52,048 bases of DNA, from assembly GCA_045536365.1 (NCBI GenBank), contig JAZSNL010000033.1:1-52048 (forward strand), written 5' to 3'. The notes beneath the pieces are model-generated. The model did not search any database. It had not been told where the DNA came from and was given only the letters and a program-made list of their open reading frames with translations. Shown piece after piece: positions 31,418 through 40,161 of this stretch. Position 1 is the stretch's first letter, and every line of letters starts with the position of its first letter. This DNA is from JAZSNL01 sp045536365 (lineage in GTDB: Bacteria; Bacillota_I; Bacilli_A; ML615J-28; CAG-313). Position numbers and translations under genes: made by a program.

Positions 31418-32317
31418 ATGAAAAATAATAGATTTGTTAGTTTTTTAATTATAGCTGTTACATATATTTTAGCTGGTCTTTTAGGATATTTCTTATATCC
31501 TATTATTAAAATTGATCATTTAATGGTACGTTTTTTAGTGCTTGATTTAATTTGTACAGTGTTTGTTTATTTAGTAGGTATGATTTTTAATAATGCGTCG
31601 GTACATGATCCGTATTGGAGTGTTGCCCCTATGGTTATTTTACCATTGTTTATGGTTGCGTTAAAAGCATATCATCTTGTTGTATATGTTATTATTATTC
31701 TTTATTTTATTTGGGGTATTAGACTTACTGCAAATTGGGCATATGGATTTAAGAATTTAAATCATCAAGATTGGCGTTATCAAAATCTTCAAGATAAGCA
31801 TCCGAAGACATGGTTTTTAATTAATTTGTTTGGTATTCATATGGTTCCTACAATTATTGTTTTTTTAGGGATGTTACCTACAATGTATTTAATGGATTTA
31901 GTTGTTAATAATTCGGATAAAATAGAAGTTAGTGCTGCGAGTATATTTGCGGTAATAATTATTCTTGTTGCGATAATATTAGAAACTGTTGCGGATATTC
32001 AAATGCATAAGTTTAGAAAAGATCCTAATAATAAAGGAAAAATTAATGAAAGTGGTTTATGGAAAATTGCAAGACATCCTAATTATGGAGGAGAAATATT
32101 GTTTTGGATTGGAGTTTTCTTATATACTTCTTCAATGGATGGTGCAGGTAATTCATTTATTCTTGCGTTTAGTCCTTTAATAGTATTCTTATTGTTTGCA
32201 TTTATATCTGTTCCGATGATGGAAAAAAGACAAAAGAAGAATAAGCCTGGATATGAAGATTATATGAAAAGAACTAATATCTTTTTCCCTATTTTTCCAA
32301 AGGAAGAAAAAAAGTAG
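31418..32317 (+). CDS. DUF1295-family membrane protein (steroid 5-alpha-reductase/methyltransferase-like)
   Basis: A 299-residue protein with about seven membrane segments. It has the DUF1295 signatures: NASVHDPYWSVAP, WGIRLTANWAYG, DWRYQNLQDKHP, then in the C-terminal part FRKDPNNKGKINESGLWKIARHPNYGGEILFW, which resembles the NADPH- or SAM-binding end of steroid reductases and isoprenylcysteine methyltransferases. The family is annotated as oxidoreductase by similarity, with substrate unknown in bacteria. AAGGAAG precedes the ATG. It converges on the yigZ gene over a shared terminator. Confidence 0.85.
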   Translation: MKNNRFVSFLIIAVTYILAGLLGYFLYPIIKIDHLMVRFLVLDLICTVFVYLVGMIFNNASVHDPYWSVAPMVILPLFMVALKAYHLVVYVIIILYFIWGIRLTANWAYGFKNLNHQDWRYQNLQDKHPKTWFLINLFGIHMVPTIIVFLGMLPTMYLMDLVVNNSDKIEVSAASIFAVIIILVAIILETVADIQMHKFRKDPNNKGKINESGLWKIARHPNYGGEILFWIGVFLYTSSMDGAGNSFILAFSPLIVFLLFAFISVPMMEKRQKKNKPGYEDYMKRTNIFFPIFPKEEKK

Positions 32318-32351
32318 TAATTGATTTTATTTTGAATCAGTTACTACTTTT
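32310..32351. terminator. bidirectional terminator between convergent genes
   Basis: AAAAGTAGTAATTGATT pairs with AATCAGTTACTACTTTT (17 bp, one G-T) around an 8-base loop. The TAG of the DUF1295 gene lies in the left arm and the TAA of yigZ in the loop. Confidence 0.88.
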
Positions 32352-32926
32352 ATTTTTATTTGATTGTTTGTTAATCCTACTAACATAGAAATTAGAGTGT
32401 TTGTTTCTAGTTTGTTTACTTTTACGATAAGGCTTATGTTAGTAGAAAATGAACGATTAGTTATTTCATAGTTTTTTAATCTATTTTCAATTATATCTAA
32501 ATAGGCATAATTGAATTCTAGTTCTAAAAAGTCATATTCAATAATAGGTACTTTTACTGCAAGTTTAAGTGCTTCGCTAGCACTTTTTGAATATGCGCGT
32601 ACAAGGCCTCCTGCTCCTAGTTTGATTCCTCCAAAGTATCTTACGATAATACAAACAAAGTTAGTAATGTCATTATTTTTAAAAACATTTAAAGCGGGTA
32701 GTCCAGCTGTGCCGCTTGGCTCTCCGTCATCGTTTGCGGTGCCATTTTCTCCGGTTTTACCGATGATATAGCATACAACGTGATGGGTTGCGGTAGGGTG
32801 TTTTTCTTTTATTTGTTTTATGTAGTTTTTTGCTTCATCAACTGTTTGAACAGGATAAAGGTATGTGATAAAAGAACTTTTGTTGATTATTAATTCATTT
32901 TCTATTGGTTCTAATATTGTTAACAT
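32327..32926 (-). CDS. yigZ: YigZ/IMPACT family protein
   Basis: A 199-residue protein of the UPF0029/IMPACT family (B. subtilis YvyE). The N-terminal domain has KSSFITYLYPVQ, HHVVCYIIG, NDDGEPSGTAGLPAL and RYFGGIKLGAGGLVRAYS, all diagnostic. The C-terminal 60 residues are a ferredoxin-like DUF1949 domain. Its function is unproven; relatives interact with the translation machinery in eukaryotes. GGAAGTGAT precedes the start on the minus strand. Confidence 0.94.
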   Translation of the reverse strand: MLTILEPIENELIINKSSFITYLYPVQTVDEAKNYIKQIKEKHPTATHHVVCYIIGKTGENGTANDDGEPSGTAGLPALNVFKNNDITNFVCIIVRYFGGIKLGAGGLVRAYSKSASEALKLAVKVPIIEYDFLELEFNYAYLDIIENRLKNYEITNRSFSTNISLIVKVNKLETNTLISMLVGLTNNQIKIKVVTDSK

Positions 32927-33000
32927 AGAATCACTTCCTTAATAATATTATATATTATTTTAAGTTTTTTTTGTGTTAAAAAGAATATTTTATGTGTTTG

Positions 33001-33009
33001 TGGTATAAT
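33001..33009 (+). promoter_or_regulatory. extended -10 of the pncC-like gene
   Basis: TGG plus TATAAT (33004-33009), 20 bases before the ATG; no good -35. Confidence 0.5.
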
Positions 33010-33028
33010 ATAAGTGAGGTAAAAGAAT

Positions 33029-33550
33029 ATGAATGATGATAAAATAATTGATAAAATAAAAGATAATGAATTAGAAATTGTTAATGATTTGAATTTAGAA
33101 TATCGACTTGTTAATTATTTAATAGAAAATAAACTAACTATTTCAGCTGCTGAGTCTTGTACTGGGGGGATGATTATGTCTACATTAATTAATGTTCCCG
33201 GTGCAAGTAAGGTTATTAATGAAGGGTATATCACTTATTCTACGGAATCAAAGATGAGAATATTAGGGGTATTAAAAAGTACAGTTGATGAGTATAGTGT
33301 TTATTCTAGGCCTGTTGCGTTGCAGATGGCTTTAGGTGTAAGAGATAAAAGTAAAGCTGATATTGCGGTGAGTGTAACAGGATTAACTGATAGTAGCGGG
33401 GGAGTTTTTGATTATTGTATCATATATAATAATTGTCTTCATGCATATCATTATACTGTTTATGGAGAAAGAAATGAAATTAGAAATAAACAAACTAGAA
33501 TTATTTTATGGACGATTCTAGAAATTTTAGGGGTTAAAAATGATATATAA
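33029..33550 (+). CDS. pncC: CinA C-terminal/PncC family protein (nicotinamide-nucleotide amidase)
   Basis: A 173-residue protein. After a charged N-terminal extension (about 25 residues) it shows the CinA C-terminal domain: LVNYLIENKLTISAAESCTGG with the nucleophilic Ser, VPGASKVINEGYITYS, KSKADIAVSVTGLTDSSGG. PncC removes ammonia from nicotinamide mononucleotide in NAD recycling. The N-terminal CinA domain is absent, as in stand-alone PncC. The usual Gly-x-Ala-Gly-Pro after Val-Thr-Gly is changed to LTDSSGG, so activity is likely but not certain. GAGG lies 9 bases before the ATG. Confidence 0.85.
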   Translation: MNDDKIIDKIKDNELEIVNDLNLEYRLVNYLIENKLTISAAESCTGGMIMSTLINVPGASKVINEGYITYSTESKMRILGVLKSTVDEYSVYSRPVALQMALGVRDKSKADIAVSVTGLTDSSGGVFDYCIIYNNCLHAYHYTVYGERNEIRNKQTRIILWTILEILGVKNDI

Positions 33551-33554
33551 ATGT

Positions 33555-33583
33555 TTGCAATAAAGGTTAATTTATGGTATAAT
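33555..33583 (+). promoter_or_regulatory. promoter of tex-acpP
   Basis: TTGCAA (33555-33560), 17 bp, TATAAT (33578-33583), with TGG ahead of the -10. Confidence 0.75.
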
Positions 33584-33638
33584 TATTAAGATTCAAATTG
33601 ACAAGTATATACAAAAAATAAAATTTTTGGAGGACATG

Positions 33639-35933
33639 ATGGAAAATAATAATTATATTAATGATGCATTATTACAACAAATTGCATCTACTTTAAACAT
33701 TCGTATTTCACAAGTTATTGCGGTTTTACAATTAATTGAAGGTGGTGCTACTGTACCATTTATTGCTCGTTACCGTAAAGAAGTTACTGGTAATCTTGAT
33801 GAAGAACAAATTAGAGCTATTTATCAAGAATGGGATTATGGTCAAAAGCTAGCTGCTCGTAAAGAAGATGTAATGCGTTTAATTGAAGAAAAAGGTAAAC
33901 TTACTGAAGAAATTAAAGCTAGTATTCTTGCAGCAACAAAATTATCTGAAATTGAAGATATTTACCGTCCTTATAAAGAAAAGAAGAAGACTCGTGCAAC
34001 TGAAGCTAAACGTCGTGGTTTAGACCCTCTTGCTGAATATTTATTATCATATCCTAAAGAAGGATCTGTTGAAGAAGAAGCAAGTAAATATGTTACTAAT
34101 TTAGAAGGTAAGACTCCAGAAGAAGTTGAAGCATTAAAGAAAGATGGTTTAATCATTAAGAATGTTAATGAAGCTTTACAAGGAGCTCAAGATATAATTG
34201 CAGAAATGGTTTCTGATGAACCTAAATATCGTACATGGATTCGTAATAATTTCCAAGCTCATGCAACTATTAAAACTGAAGTTAAAGCTGCTGAACTTGA
34301 TGAAAAACGTGTTTATGAAATGTACTATGATTATGAAGAACCTATTAAAACTGTTAAATTACATCGTATTTTAGCTATTAATAGAGCTGAAGATGAAAAG
34401 GTGTTAAAGGTTTCAATTGTTGAAGATGAATATTATGTATTAAGTTATTTAGTAAAAGATTTCGTAAAAGATATGAATGCTTTATCTACTAAGTATGTAA
34501 TTGATGCGGTTGAAGATGCTTATGAAAGATTAATTAAACCAGCCATTACAAGAGAAATTAGAGCTGATTTAAAAGAACAAGCTGAAAATCAAGCTATTCA
34601 TATTTTTGGTGAAAATTTAAGAAATTACTTATTACAACAACCTATGAAAGATAAAGTAGTATTAGGTGTTGACCCTGCTTTTAGAACAGGTTGTAAATTA
34701 GCAGTTGTTGATATTACTGGTAAAGTTTTAGAAAAGAGCGTTATGTATCCTCATCAAAAGTTCCCTGGTGAACCTGTTCCTGAAGGAAGAATTGCAAATG
34801 CTGAAATGATTATGTTAGATTTAATTGAAAAACATTTAGTTGAAGTTGTTGCAATTGGTAATGGTACTGCTAGCCGTGAATCTGAAGCTTTCGTTGCAAA
34901 AACATTAAGACAAATTAATCGTGATGTAAAATATGTTATTGTTAATGAAGCTGGTGCTTCTGTATATTCTGCATCAGAACTTGCAAGAGAAGAATTCCCT
35001 GATTATTCAGTTGAAGAACGTTCAGCTGTTTCTATCGCAAGAAGATTACAAGACCCTCTTGCAGAATTAGTTAAGATTGATCCTAAATCTATTGGTGTTG
35101 GACAATATCAACATGACGTATCACAAAGTAAATTAAGTGATACATTAAATTTCGTTGTTGAAACAGCAGTTAACCAAGTTGGTGTTAACATTAATACAGC
35201 AAGTGTTTCTTTATTAAAATATGTTGCTGGTTTAAATGCTGGATCAGCTAAAAAGATTGTTGCTCATCGTGATGAAAATGGTAGATTTGATTCTCGTGAG
35301 GACATCAAAGTTAAGGGTGTAGGTCCTAAAGTATTAGAACAAGCTATTGGTTTCTTACGTATCGTTGATGGTAGTGAACCATTAGATATGACTGGTATCC
35401 ACCCTGAAAGTTATGAAGCAGCTAGAATTATTCTTGAAAAATTAGGATTTACTTCTAATGATTTAGGTAAACCTGAATTAGTTGAAGCTGTTAAAGCATT
35501 ATCTGAAGAAGATAGAAAACAAATGGCTGCTGAATTAAATGTTGGTGAATATACTTATAATGATATTCTTGATGCGTTTGTTTCACCACTTCGTGACCCT
35601 CGTGATGTTGTTGATGCTCCTGTTTTAAGAAGTGATGTTCTTCAATTAGAAGACTTAAAACCAGGTATGGAATTAGAAGGTACAGTACGTAATGTAGTTG
35701 ACTTTGGTGCATTCGTTGACTGTGGATTACATGATGATGGTCTAGTTCACATTTCTAAAATGTCAGAAGGATATATTAATCATCCTCTTGATGTTGTAAG
35801 TGTAGGACAAATTGTAAAAGTTTGGGTATTAGAAGTTGATCTTAAGAAAAACAGATTACAATTAACTATGATTGATCCTAATAAACCAAAAAAAGAAAAA
35901 CAACCAAAGAAAGCGAAAAAACAAAATAAATAA
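33639..35933 (+). CDS. tex: Tex-family RNA-binding transcription accessory protein
   Basis: A 764-residue protein with the full Tex layout: N-terminal helical region (VPFIARYRKEVTGNLDEEQI near 35), a YqgF/RNase H-like domain (VVLGVDPAFRTGCKLAVVD near 345), helix-hairpin-helix repeats (YVAGLNAGSAKKIVAHRDE and KVKGVGPKVLEQAIGFLRI), and a C-terminal S1 domain (GMELEGTVRNVVDFGAFVD) with a Lys-rich tail. Tex binds nucleic acid and interacts with RNA polymerase in several bacteria. GGAGG sits 5 bases before ATG 33639; an ATG directly ahead of it and an upstream TTG overlap or crowd the binding site. acpP follows after 17 bases without a terminator. Confidence 0.95.
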   Translation: MENNNYINDALLQQIASTLNIRISQVIAVLQLIEGGATVPFIARYRKEVTGNLDEEQIRAIYQEWDYGQKLAARKEDVMRLIEEKGKLTEEIKASILAATKLSEIEDIYRPYKEKKKTRATEAKRRGLDPLAEYLLSYPKEGSVEEEASKYVTNLEGKTPEEVEALKKDGLIIKNVNEALQGAQDIIAEMVSDEPKYRTWIRNNFQAHATIKTEVKAAELDEKRVYEMYYDYEEPIKTVKLHRILAINRAEDEKVLKVSIVEDEYYVLSYLVKDFVKDMNALSTKYVIDAVEDAYERLIKPAITREIRADLKEQAENQAIHIFGENLRNYLLQQPMKDKVVLGVDPAFRTGCKLAVVDITGKVLEKSVMYPHQKFPGEPVPEGRIANAEMIMLDLIEKHLVEVVAIGNGTASRESEAFVAKTLRQINRDVKYVIVNEAGASVYSASELAREEFPDYSVEERSAVSIARRLQDPLAELVKIDPKSIGVGQYQHDVSQSKLSDTLNFVVETAVNQVGVNINTASVSLLKYVAGLNAGSAKKIVAHRDENGRFDSREDIKVKGVGPKVLEQAIGFLRIVDGSEPLDMTGIHPESYEAARIILEKLGFTSNDLGKPELVEAVKALSEEDRKQMAAELNVGEYTYNDILDAFVSPLRDPRDVVDAPVLRSDVLQLEDLKPGMELEGTVRNVVDFGAFVDCGLHDDGLVHISKMSEGYINHPLDVVSVGQIVKVWVLEVDLKKNRLQLTMIDPNKPKKEKQPKKAKKQNK

Positions 35934-35950
35934 GAATATAGGAGGCTATT

Positions 35951-36181
35951 ATGGTATTCGAAAAAGTTAGAAGTATTGTCGCAAAAACATTAAATATTGA
36001 AGAAAGCAAAATTGAATTAGAAACTTCATTAGTTAACGATTTAGGTGCAGATTCAATTGATGCAGTTGAAATCATCATGGAATTAGAAGATGAATTCGGA
36101 ATTGAATTTGATGATGAAGCAACTCAAAGTGTTCAAAAAATTAGTGACATCGTTGCATATATTGAAAATCATAAAAACTAA
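35951..36181 (+). CDS. acpP: acyl carrier protein
   Basis: A 76-residue acidic protein with the phosphopantetheine attachment Ser in NDLGADSIDAVEIIMELED. The usual Asp-Ser-Leu is Asp-Ser-Ile, a tolerated change. It carries acyl chains in fatty-acid and phospholipid synthesis. AGGAGG lies ahead of the ATG. It is placed directly after tex rather than in a fab cluster, and is probably read from the tex promoter. A terminator follows. Confidence 0.95.
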   Translation: MVFEKVRSIVAKTLNIEESKIELETSLVNDLGADSIDAVEIIMELEDEFGIEFDDEATQSVQKISDIVAYIENHKN

Positions 36182-36189
36182 TTAACTAT

Positions 36190-36220
36190 AAAACATCTGA
36201 TGAAAGTCAGATGTTTTTTA
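36190..36220 (+). terminator. Rho-independent terminator of tex-acpP
   Basis: AAAACATCTGA, loop TGAAAG, TCAGATGTTTT, then T residues. Confidence 0.9.
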
Positions 36221-36239
36221 TTAAAAAAATACAAAAAGT

Positions 36240-36268
36240 TTGACTTTCAAAGCATTTTTAGATATAAT
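36240..36268 (+). promoter_or_regulatory. promoter of the MarR-pepP pair
   Basis: TTGACT (36240-36245), 17 bp, TATAAT (36263-36268). Confidence 0.8.
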
Positions 36269-36310
36269 ATATAATATAGAGAATTACCTTATAGAAAGGA
36301 AGTAACAATT

Positions 36311-37333
36311 ATGGAAGAAATGAAAAAACGTCCTAACCCCTTTGAAAGAAAAATCGATGAAATGTCTAAACAAGTAGAAGAACCAAAAACAGAAAAAGCT
36401 ACTCCTAAAAAGACAACAACTCCAAAGAAAACAACAACAACTAAAAAAGCAACTACTGCAAAAAAAGCCCCAGTTAAAAAGGCAGCAAGTAAAACAGTAA
36501 TTGACCCTAAAACAGGTACTGCTAAAGTTAAAGGAAAAACTACTACAAAGAAAGAAACTCCTAAAACTACAACTAAAAAAGCAACACCTACAAAGAAAGC
36601 TACTCCTAAGAAAACAACAACTCCAAAGAAGACTACACCTAAGAAAGAAACTGTAGTAGAAACTCCAATTATTGTTGAAAATGAAGAAGTAGTTACTACA
36701 CCTGTTGAAGATGTTACTCCAGTTGTTGAAACTCCAAAGAAAACAGTTAAACCTCGTGTATCAACAAAAGATTTAACTATTGAACCAGGACCAAGACAAC
36801 CAGAACCTCCAGTTGTTCGTCCTACTCCAAAGAAAACTAAACAATTAACAAAAGAAGAAAAAGTTTTATATAAAAAATTAGAAGAAACATTTAACTTTGT
36901 TGCAAACCTAACTTCAGTAATTGAAGAAAGAACAATGGATACTAAAAATATCCCTGATTTAACTTTAGGTGAATTACACGTTATTGAAATGGTTAATAAT
37001 AATAACAATAAACCAATGTCTTTAATTGCAAAAAAATTAAAAGTTACAGTTGGATCATTAATCATTTGTGTTAATAGATTAGTTCAAAAAGAATACTTAT
37101 TAAGAATAAGAGATGAAATGGACCATCGTGTAATTTTATTATCAGTAACTCCTAAAGCTAAAAAAGTATTAAAATTCCATGATAAATTCCATGAAGATAT
37201 CTTAGGATTAGTAATGGAACAAATTCCACTTTCTCAAGCTGTTAAAGTTATGACACAATTTGCAAATATGTTAGAATATTATTATGATCCTAAAGGATAT
37301 GAAAAAACAATGAGTAAGGAGAAGAAGAAATAA
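36311..37333 (+). CDS. MarR-family regulator with long histone-H1-like Lys/Thr/Pro-rich N-terminal tail
   Basis: A 340-residue protein in three parts. Residues about 24-115 are nearly all Lys, Thr, Ala and Pro, with repeated TPKK, TTKK and KKAT units as in the tails of histone H1, HU-type extensions or AlgP. Residues about 116-175 are a Val/Glu/Pro-rich linker (VVETPIIVENEE, PRQPEPPVVRP). Residues about 180-325 are a MarR domain: dimer helices, TLGELHVIEMV, helix-turn-helix MSLIAKKLKVTVGSLIICVNRL, and the wing RIRDEMDHRVILLSVT. MarR proteins are normally about 150 residues. It lies next to acpP, where some Firmicutes keep the MarR regulator FabT, but is in a separate unit. Its stop shares a base with the ATG of pepP. 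The tail may bind DNA without sequence preference. Confidence 0.88.
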   Translation: MEEMKKRPNPFERKIDEMSKQVEEPKTEKATPKKTTTPKKTTTTKKATTAKKAPVKKAASKTVIDPKTGTAKVKGKTTTKKETPKTTTKKATPTKKATPKKTTTPKKTTPKKETVVETPIIVENEEVVTTPVEDVTPVVETPKKTVKPRVSTKDLTIEPGPRQPEPPVVRPTPKKTKQLTKEEKVLYKKLEETFNFVANLTSVIEERTMDTKNIPDLTLGELHVIEMVNNNNNKPMSLIAKKLKVTVGSLIICVNRLVQKEYLLRIRDEMDHRVILLSVTPKAKKVLKFHDKFHEDILGLVMEQIPLSQAVKVMTQFANMLEYYYDPKGYEKTMSKEKKK

Positions 37334-38589
37334 TGAAAAAAGAATTTTTTCAAAATAATCGAAAAGCTCTTTTATCTTTAATTGAAAATGATTCTATTGT
37401 CGTTCTTCATTCTGGATACGCTAGTTTTAAAACAGCCGATCAAATGTTCCCTTATGTTGTAAATCGTAATTTCTATTATATGAGCGGTATTAAACAAGAA
37501 AATGTAATTCTTGTTATGGGAAAAAATAATGATGTTGTTTTTGAAAAATTATTTATTGAAGAAATTGATGAAGTAAAAGCTAAATGGACAGGAAGAACTT
37601 TATCTAAAAAAGAAGCATCTGATATTTCAGGTGTTGAAGAAAAAGATATTATGTATTTGCCTTCATTTGAAAACTTTATTTTCGCAATGTTCCAAAATGC
37701 AAGACATGCGACATTAACTGCTAATCAAATTTATTTAGATTTAGAGTTAAGAAGAGTACCATTATATACTACTTTTAGTTTAAGACTTAGTAAGAAAATT
37801 AAAGATGATTTTCCTGCAATTCTAGTTAAAAACTGTTATCGTTTAATTGTTAAATTAAGAACACAAAAACAACCAGAAGAAGTAGAATTAATGGTTGAAT
37901 CTATTGAAACTACTAATCGCGCAATCTTAAATGTTATGAAACATCATAATGAATTAACAGTTGAATCACTTGGTGAAGCCTATCATGATTTTATTTTAAT
38001 TAAAGAAGGAAAAGAAAAATCATTTAATAATATTATTGCTGCTGGACATAACGCAACAGTTCTTCATTATGAAGAAAATAATTCATTAATAGAAGAAAAT
38101 AGTTTATTATTAATGGATGTTGGTTGCTATACTAACGAATATTCAAGTGATATTACTAGAACGTTCCCTGTATCTGGTAAGTTTACTGATCGTCAAAAAG
38201 CAGTATATGAAGTAGTTTTAAATTGTAATAAGAAATGTATTGAATTCTTAAAACCAGGTGTTACATTTAAAGAATATAATGATTACGCAAGAAAGTTATT
38301 ATTTGAAGGATGTAAAGAATTAGGAATTGTTGAAACTGAAGCTGATTTATTCAAATATTATTATCATTCAATCGGTCATTCTTTAGGATTAGATGTTCAT
38401 GATCCAGCGGTTGAAAGTGATGGTATTTTAGAAGGAATGGTTTTAACTGTTGAACCAGGTTTATATATTGAAGAAGAATCAATTGGTATTAGAATTGAAG
38501 ATGATGTTTTAATTACTAAAGATGGTGCTGTTGTATTATCTAAAAACATTATCAAAGAAGTTAAAGATATTGAAGAATTTATGAAATAA
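37333..38589 (+). CDS. pepP: Xaa-Pro aminopeptidase (M24B)
   Basis: A 418-residue metallopeptidase. The N-terminal AMP_N domain (NRNFYYMSGIKQENVILVM) is followed by the pita-bread fold with its metal ligands: LLMDVGCYTNEYSSDITRTF (two Asp), YYHSIGHSLGLDVHD (His), TVEPGLYIE (Glu) and GIRIEDDVLI (Glu). It removes N-terminal residues from peptides with proline second, typically using manganese. It is translationally coupled to the MarR gene (TAATG), an odd pairing that may mean shared control. AAGGAG lies just upstream of the start. A strong terminator follows. Confidence 0.95.
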   Translation: MKKEFFQNNRKALLSLIENDSIVVLHSGYASFKTADQMFPYVVNRNFYYMSGIKQENVILVMGKNNDVVFEKLFIEEIDEVKAKWTGRTLSKKEASDISGVEEKDIMYLPSFENFIFAMFQNARHATLTANQIYLDLELRRVPLYTTFSLRLSKKIKDDFPAILVKNCYRLIVKLRTQKQPEEVELMVESIETTNRAILNVMKHHNELTVESLGEAYHDFILIKEGKEKSFNNIIAAGHNATVLHYEENNSLIEENSLLLMDVGCYTNEYSSDITRTFPVSGKFTDRQKAVYEVVLNCNKKCIEFLKPGVTFKEYNDYARKLLFEGCKELGIVETEADLFKYYYHSIGHSLGLDVHDPAVESDGILEGMVLTVEPGLYIEEESIGIRIEDDVLITKDGAVVLSKNIIKEVKDIEEFMK

Positions 38590-38616
38590 TCGTATCATTT
38601 TGATACGATTTTTCTT
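38588..38616 (+). terminator. Rho-independent terminator of the MarR-pepP unit
   Basis: AATCGTATCA (38588-38597), loop TTT, TGATACGATT (38601-38610), T-rich tail. The stem includes the end of the stop codon of pepP. Confidence 0.9.
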
Positions 38617-38653
38617 TTTGTATAATTAATTTAAAAATTTAAATAATAATAAT

Positions 38654-39397
38654 ATGAAAGTTATAGCAGAAATTAAAAAGTATTTTAAGTTTATTAAAGA
38701 TATTAATTTATCTATTTTATCATCTAGTCTTACTTTTTATATTGTTATTATTTTTATACCTTTATTAACAATAGTAGAAGTAATTCTTGATTATTTAAAT
38801 ATTATTAGTGTTGATAATATATTAGAACATAAGTCGTATTTATCTGGTATTTTATTAATAGTTTCGATTGTTTTTATTATTTTAAAGTTTATTAGTAGTA
38901 TTACTACTTATTCAAGTATTATATATAAGGAAAGAATAAGTAATGTAAGAAGTATAATAAGATCGGTTATATTTGTTTTTATTCTTATATTATTAATATC
39001 TTTTTTGTTTTTAATTTCTTTTTATTTAGATTATTTATTTAAAGATCTTTATGAGTATTATGGTGTTATTAAAAGTTTATATTTATTGTTTTCAATTACA
39101 TTGGTTAATGGAATTGTTTATAAGTATATTATTCCTATTAAAGTAAAGTTTAAAAATACTATTTTTGTTAGTTTATTAATAACAATTGCGTGGTATATAA
39201 TATTTTTAATATATAAATTAGGGATATTTAAATTTAATAGTTATGATCTTATTTATTATCATTTTAGTGATGTAATTGTTTTGATTTGGTTAATTTATTT
39301 TTTATCTTATAGTTTTTTATTAGGAATTGTCATAAATTACTATCTTGATTTTAAGAATAAATTAAATAATGTAGGAGATAATAATATTGAACAGTAG
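38654..39397 (+). CDS. YihY/BrkB-family membrane protein
   Basis: A 247-residue protein with six predicted membrane segments and very little soluble sequence. The order and spacing (SILSSSLTFYIVIIFIPLL at about 18-36, ITTYSSIIYKERISNVR mid-way, DVIVLIWLIYFLSYSFLLGIVINYYL at the end) match the YihY/UPF0761 family, whose function is not established despite the old 'ribonuclease BN' label. The gene is unusual in having no ribosome binding site (AATAATAATAAT before the ATG). TATAAT at about 38621-38626 may be its -10. Its stop is immediately followed by the AGAGG of pdaA. Confidence 0.75.
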   Translation: MKVIAEIKKYFKFIKDINLSILSSSLTFYIVIIFIPLLTIVEVILDYLNIISVDNILEHKSYLSGILLIVSIVFIILKFISSITTYSSIIYKERISNVRSIIRSVIFVFILILLISFLFLISFYLDYLFKDLYEYYGVIKSLYLLFSITLVNGIVYKYIIPIKVKFKNTIFVSLLITIAWYIIFLIYKLGIFKFNSYDLIYYHFSDVIVLIWLIYFLSYSFLLGIVINYYLDFKNKLNNVGDNNIEQ

Positions 39398-39399
39398 AG

Positions 39400-40161
39400 G
39401 TGATTATAATTAAAAGATTAAAATTATTTATGTTTATATCAACACTGTTCAGTATTGTAAGCCTTTCTTCCTTAAACATTCATGCTGCGGGATGGGGGTT
39501 TAGTAAAAACCCCCACCATCTTGTCCCTGAAATAGGAAAGTATCAAAAGATTATTGAAGGAACTAATAGTTATTATGTTGGTAATGATAATAAAGAGATT
39601 TATTTAACTTTCGATTCAGGTTATGATAATGGAGTATTAAGTGATATTCTTGATATTTTAAAAGAGAAAAATGTTAAAGCTAGTTTTTTTATCACTGGAG
39701 ATTTTGTTAGAAGGTTTCCTGATTTAACGATTAGGTTAGCACAAGAAGGTCATACGGTATGTAATCATACTTATACTCATAGAAAGATTACTAAATTGGA
39801 TTTTAATGAATTAAAAGATGATTTAGATAAATTAAATGATGCTTATTTCAAATTAACTGGTGTTAAGTTATCAAATTGTGTTAGACCACCAGAGGGTGTA
39901 TTTGATCGTGATTCTTTACTTAATTTAAAAAAGTTAGGATATAAGACGATATTTTGGTCTATTGCGTATTGTGATTGGAATGAGAATGATCAAAAAAGTA
40001 TAGAGGCTTGCAGGAAAGCGGTTATTGATAATTTACATAATGGTGCTATTGTATTATTACATAGTGTTTCAAAGACTAACCGTGATGCTTTAGGTATTAT
40101 TATTGATGATATAGTATCTTTAGGTTATACATTTAAAAGTGTGGATGAATTAGGGAAATAA
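39400..40161 (+). CDS. pdaA: PdaA-type polysaccharide deacetylase (muramic delta-lactam synthesis)
   Basis: About 250 residues with a signal peptide (KRLKLFMFISTLFSIVSLSS, then NIHAAGWG). The mature part begins GWGFSKNPHHLVPEIGKY, a PdaA hallmark, followed by the NodB domain: YLTFDSGYDNG, ASFFITGDFV, GHTVCNHTYTH (metal-binding His pair), RPPEGVFD, and IVLLHSVSK. PdaA removes N-acetyl groups from muramic acid during spore cortex synthesis; the first motif is Asp-Ser-Gly instead of the usual Asp-Asp or Asp-Asn-Gly. The start is uncertain: the GTG at 39400 is part of the AGAGGTG binding site, and by the spacing used elsewhere the start would be the ATT at 39409; ATG 39430 would truncate the signal peptide. 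Confidence 0.87.
   Translation: MIIIKRLKLFMFISTLFSIVSLSSLNIHAAGWGFSKNPHHLVPEIGKYQKIIEGTNSYYVGNDNKEIYLTFDSGYDNGVLSDILDILKEKNVKASFFITGDFVRRFPDLTIRLAQEGHTVCNHTYTHRKITKLDFNELKDDLDKLNDAYFKLTGVKLSNCVRPPEGVFDRDSLLNLKKLGYKTIFWSIAYCDWNENDQKSIEACRKAVIDNLHNGAIVLLHSVSKTNRDALGIIIDDIVSLGYTFKSVDELGK

Noticed and set aside
36289..37065. Long open frame on the minus strand rich in Gly, Val and Phe
   Set aside because: It is the mirror of the Lys/Thr-rich tail of the MarR gene; the composition follows from AAG and ACT repeats, and it has no promoter or ribosome binding site.
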